Positions 5,658-7,490 of a DNA stretch of 7,490 nt are shown here, one piece after another. Each line of letters opens with the position of its first letter. Within the stretch, counting starts at the first letter, position 1. Under the pieces are notes generated by a model. It did not search any database, was not told the DNA's origin, and was given only the letters and a program-made list of their open reading frames with translations. A program made the translations under genes and the position numbers. The DNA comes from OFTM382 sp964352615 (GTDB lineage: Bacteria > Planctomycetota > Phycisphaerae > Phycisphaerales > UBA1924), in contig CAYGSG010000108.1 in assembly GCA_964352615.1 (NCBI GenBank), forward strand, positions 1 through 7,490. Reading direction: 5' to 3'.

Positions 5658-7341
5658 AGGTGAGCGTGCGTTCAAATTGCCTCAGGCACCGCTCGATCCG
5701 CGCGAGTGTCGAGTCTTTGCCGAGCAGGCCGAGTGTGTGGCCCAGGCCCGGGCTGACCGCTGCGCCGGTGAGCGCCACCCGAATCGGCTGGGCGACCTTG
5801 CCCATGCCCAGGCCCTGCGACTCGGCAAAGTCACTGATCGCGCCCTCGATCGAAGCGGGCGACCAGTCGGCGAGCCCGCCGAGCATGACCGCGGCGTCAC
5901 GCAGCACGCCGAGCCCCTCGCCGTCGTTCTTGGTCAGGTTCTTGGCCACCGCCTTGTCGTCGTACTCGATGGCATCGTCAGCGATGAACACAAACCCGAG
6001 CGGCGCGCGCAGATCGCGGAGCGTCTTGGCACGCTGGCGGACTGCCTCGGCCGCCATAGCCATGCGGCCCCCGAGCACCTCGGGAACCTGCGGGTCGTAC
6101 CGCTCGCACCAATCACGCCAGCGCTCAGCGAGCAGCGAGGGTTCCATGTGCTGAATCGTGTCGAAGTTGAACGCCTGCAGCTTCTCGCGGTCGAATTTGG
6201 CCGCGGTCTTGCCGATGCGTTCGAGTGTGAACCGCCGGCTGAACTCGTCCATGTCGAACCGCTCAACATCATCGCCCTTTGACCACCCGAGCAGCGCGAG
6301 GTAGTTGCACACAACCTCCGGCAGATAGCCCGCAGCGCGGAAGTCCTCGACTTCGATCTCGGGCAACTCAAGTTTGAGCACACCGGCGAGGATGCTGAGC
6401 TGGTCGCTGCCGAGCTGGGCGGTCTTGTCGCCGAGCCATGCGTTCAGGCTGTCAGCGGTCTGCGAGAACCCGGCATCGCCGATCGCATCGGCTAGTGCGC
6501 TATCTACGCCCGCCGCCTTGACCGCTTTCTTGGCGGCCTTGTCCTTGTCGCGCTTGCTCATCTTCGAGCCGTCGGGGTTGAAGATCAGCGGCAGGTGCGC
6601 GAACACCGGCGTGCGGTAGCCCAGCGCCTGTTGCAGCGCGACATGCCGGGGCGTGTTGTTCAGGTGCTCCTGGCCCCGCAGCACATGGGTCACGCCCATC
6701 AGCTCGTCATCCACGACGACCGCCAGGTGGTACGTCGGCATGCCGTCGGTCTTGCGGATGACCAGATCGTCCAGCTCGGCGAACGGGAACTCGACCTCGC
6801 CGAGCACCGCGTCGCGCACGACCACAGATTGCTCGGGCATCGCAAAGCGCAGCACATGCTGCTCGGTCTGCATCCGTGCGCACGCTGCGGCGTGGTCGTA
6901 GCCATCGGGCCTGCGATAGATGAACGTGCGTTTGGCCTCGCGTGCCTCATCGCGCATGGCAGAGAGTTCGTCGGCCGTATCGAACGCGGGGTACGCCATG
7001 CCGCTGGCGAGCAGTTGACCGAAGGCCCGGTCGTAGATGGCTTGGCGCTGGCTCTGGTGGAAGGGGCCGACCTTGCGTGGATCGCCGCCGAGGGCGACCG
7101 AGCCATTTGCGAACTCGGGGCCTTCGTCCCAGCCGATGCCCAGCCACGCGAGGTCCTCAAGAATGCCCGCAGCCGCCGCGGCGCTCGAACGCTTGAGGTC
7201 GGTGTCCTCGATTCTCAGCAGGAACGTGCCGTTGGCGCCCGCATCGTGGGCCAAGGCCCAGCAGAACAACGCGGTGCGAGCCCCCCCGATGTGCAGGTGG
7301 CCGGTCGGCGAGGGCGCAAAGCGTGTGACCATCGTGCTCAT
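5656..7341 (-). CDS. gltX: Glutamyl-tRNA synthetase with a large insert after the KMSKR loop
   Basis: Class I aminoacyl-tRNA synthetase that charges tRNA(Glu) with glutamate. At 561 aa it is clearly longer than the usual 460-500. RFAPSPTGHLHIGGARTA (7-24) carries the HIGH motif; FLLRIEDTD (40-48) and LGIGWDEGP (67-75) are conserved; MPTYHLAVVVDDELMGVTHV (201-220) and LRGQEHLNNTPRH (221-233) shape the active site; GSKMSKR (258-264) is the KMSKS loop. Normally about 12 residues separate this loop from the GYLPEA helix; here about 73 do (265-337), rich in K/A/D and then a helical, leucine-rich part, before GYLPEVVCNYLALLGWS (338-354). The cysteine pair that binds zinc in E. coli GluRS is absent (GMAYPAFDTADEL, 114-126). 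The C-terminal anticodon-binding region ends with GKVAQPIRVALTG (514-526) and HTLGLLGKDSTLARIERCL. ATG 7341 is used; ATG 7332 (residue 4) is an alternative. No Shine-Dalgarno. Confidence 0.97.
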   Translation of the reverse strand: MSTMVTRFAPSPTGHLHIGGARTALFCWALAHDAGANGTFLLRIEDTDLKRSSAAAAAGILEDLAWLGIGWDEGPEFANGSVALGGDPRKVGPFHQSQRQAIYDRAFGQLLASGMAYPAFDTADELSAMRDEAREAKRTFIYRRPDGYDHAAACARMQTEQHVLRFAMPEQSVVVRDAVLGEVEFPFAELDDLVIRKTDGMPTYHLAVVVDDELMGVTHVLRGQEHLNNTPRHVALQQALGYRTPVFAHLPLIFNPDGSKMSKRDKDKAAKKAVKAAGVDSALADAIGDAGFSQTADSLNAWLGDKTAQLGSDQLSILAGVLKLELPEIEVEDFRAAGYLPEVVCNYLALLGWSKGDDVERFDMDEFSRRFTLERIGKTAAKFDREKLQAFNFDTIQHMEPSLLAERWRDWCERYDPQVPEVLGGRMAMAAEAVRQRAKTLRDLRAPLGFVFIADDAIEYDDKAVAKNLTKNDGEGLGVLRDAAVMLGGLADWSPASIEGAISDFAESQGLGMGKVAQPIRVALTGAAVSPGLGHTLGLLGKDSTLARIERCLRQFERTLT

Positions 7342-7347
7342 GGGCCA

Positions 7348-7353
7348 AGCGTA
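7348..7353 (-). promoter_or_regulatory. Candidate -10 element (TACGCT) for gltX
   Basis: TACGCT on the minus strand ends 6 nt before the gltX ATG at 7341. It is a weak match to TATAAT on its own, with no clear -35, and is listed because the same TAnnnT placement recurs before the other ATG-started genes. An alternative is a promoter further upstream in the AT-rich part of the 104-bp divergent region. Confidence 0.3.
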
Positions 7354-7406
7354 GGGGCGGGGTTCGTTCGGATGAGGGGGTGCAAAATCACCAAATTCTG
7401 GGCTTC

Positions 7407-7437
7407 TTGAAATAGTTTGAACTTCAATTTATATACT
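7407..7437 (+). promoter_or_regulatory. Sigma70-like promoter for the rightward gene
   Basis: TTGAAA at 7407-7412 serves as a -35 (5 of 6 to TTGACA). With a 17-bp spacer comes TATATA (7430-7435), and with 19 bp comes TATACT (7432-7437, 5 of 6 to TATAAT). Either places the transcript start near 7442-7445, within 1-4 nt of the ATG at 7446. The region is strongly AT-rich against a G+C-rich background. Between the two hexamers lies TTGAACTTCAA (7417-7427), a perfect 5-bp inverted repeat around a central C, which could be an operator half-site pair or chance. Confidence 0.6.
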
Positions 7438-7445
7438 CAACGACC

Positions 7446-7490
7446 ATGCCCCCCACACCCCCCATGCCGACCAAACCACCGCAAGACGAC
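7446..7490 (+). CDS. Start of a rightward gene, cut by the window end
   Basis: ATG at 7446 opens a frame of 15 codons to the last base, MPPTPPMPTKPPQDD, a proline-rich N-terminus with no recognisable domain yet. The start is supported by the strong promoter immediately upstream; an in-frame ATG at 7464 is the alternative. There is no Shine-Dalgarno and the predicted 5' leader is only 1-4 nt, so the message would be leaderless. The gene diverges from gltX across 104 bp. Its function cannot be told from this window. Confidence 0.5.
   Translation, partial: MPPTPPMPTKPPQDD

Noticed and set aside
6595..7410. Plus-strand open frames opposite gltX
   Set aside because: Same composition effect: antisense shadows of a securely identified gene.
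1..7490. CRISPR array, tRNA or rRNA gene, insertion sequence ends, attachment site
   Set aside because: No regularly spaced repeats, cloverleaf-like segments, transposase motifs or long terminal inverted repeats were seen on either strand.

Overview
The window is G+C-rich (roughly 60-63% in the blocks I counted by hand) and is laid out like a bacterial chromosome. Six of the genes read leftward (minus strand), and one gene begins rightward at the extreme right edge. The best guess for the source is a member of the Planctomycetota, possibly Phycisphaerae-like. The reasons are a GltX with a large insert after its KMSKR loop, a PfkB kinase of the 'ribokinase group C' type ending in a (V/I)ASFxIEDFSLDRL-like motif, a bacterial-type GlnRS, and almost no Shine-Dalgarno sequences. 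This is inference from remembered family patterns; no search was run.

Layout in order of leftward transcription: gltX (glutamyl-tRNA synthetase, 7341-5656); a 157-aa protein with two CxxC pairs that follows gltX by 14 nt (5641-5168); a short rightward remnant resembling the C-terminal half of an antibiotic-biosynthesis-monooxygenase-like (ABM) protein (4969-5163); a TIGR01777/YfcH-type atypical SDR epimerase (4924-3992); glnS (glutaminyl-tRNA synthetase, 3927-2131); an unrecognised 358-aa protein that starts 5 nt after the glnS stop (2125-1049); and a PfkB-family sugar/nucleoside kinase (966-34). At the right end, a divergent 104-bp intergenic region carries a good sigma70-like promoter for a rightward gene whose first 15 codons (from 7446) are in the window.

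Functionally the conserved core is housekeeping: both enzymes that charge tRNA with Glu and Gln lie within about 5 kb of each other, alongside two common metabolic-enzyme families. The two unrecognised proteins have less G/C-rich codon use than the synthetases, so they look like accessory genes placed behind glnS and gltX, each positioned for co-transcription or translational coupling.

The most striking non-coding pattern is that every gene with an ATG start (gltX, SDR, glnS, pfkB, and the rightward gene) has a TAnnnT hexamer ending 5-8 nt before the ATG, where a -10 element would sit if the mRNA were leaderless. The two genes with GTG starts, both tightly packed behind an upstream gene, lack it. 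One of them instead has a GAGGTGG ribosome-binding sequence overlapping the gltX stop codon. I see no CRISPR array, rRNA, tRNA, insertion sequence or phage gene. I did not find a convincing new multi-gene system; the best candidates for novelty are the 358-aa protein and the leaderless-promoter pattern.
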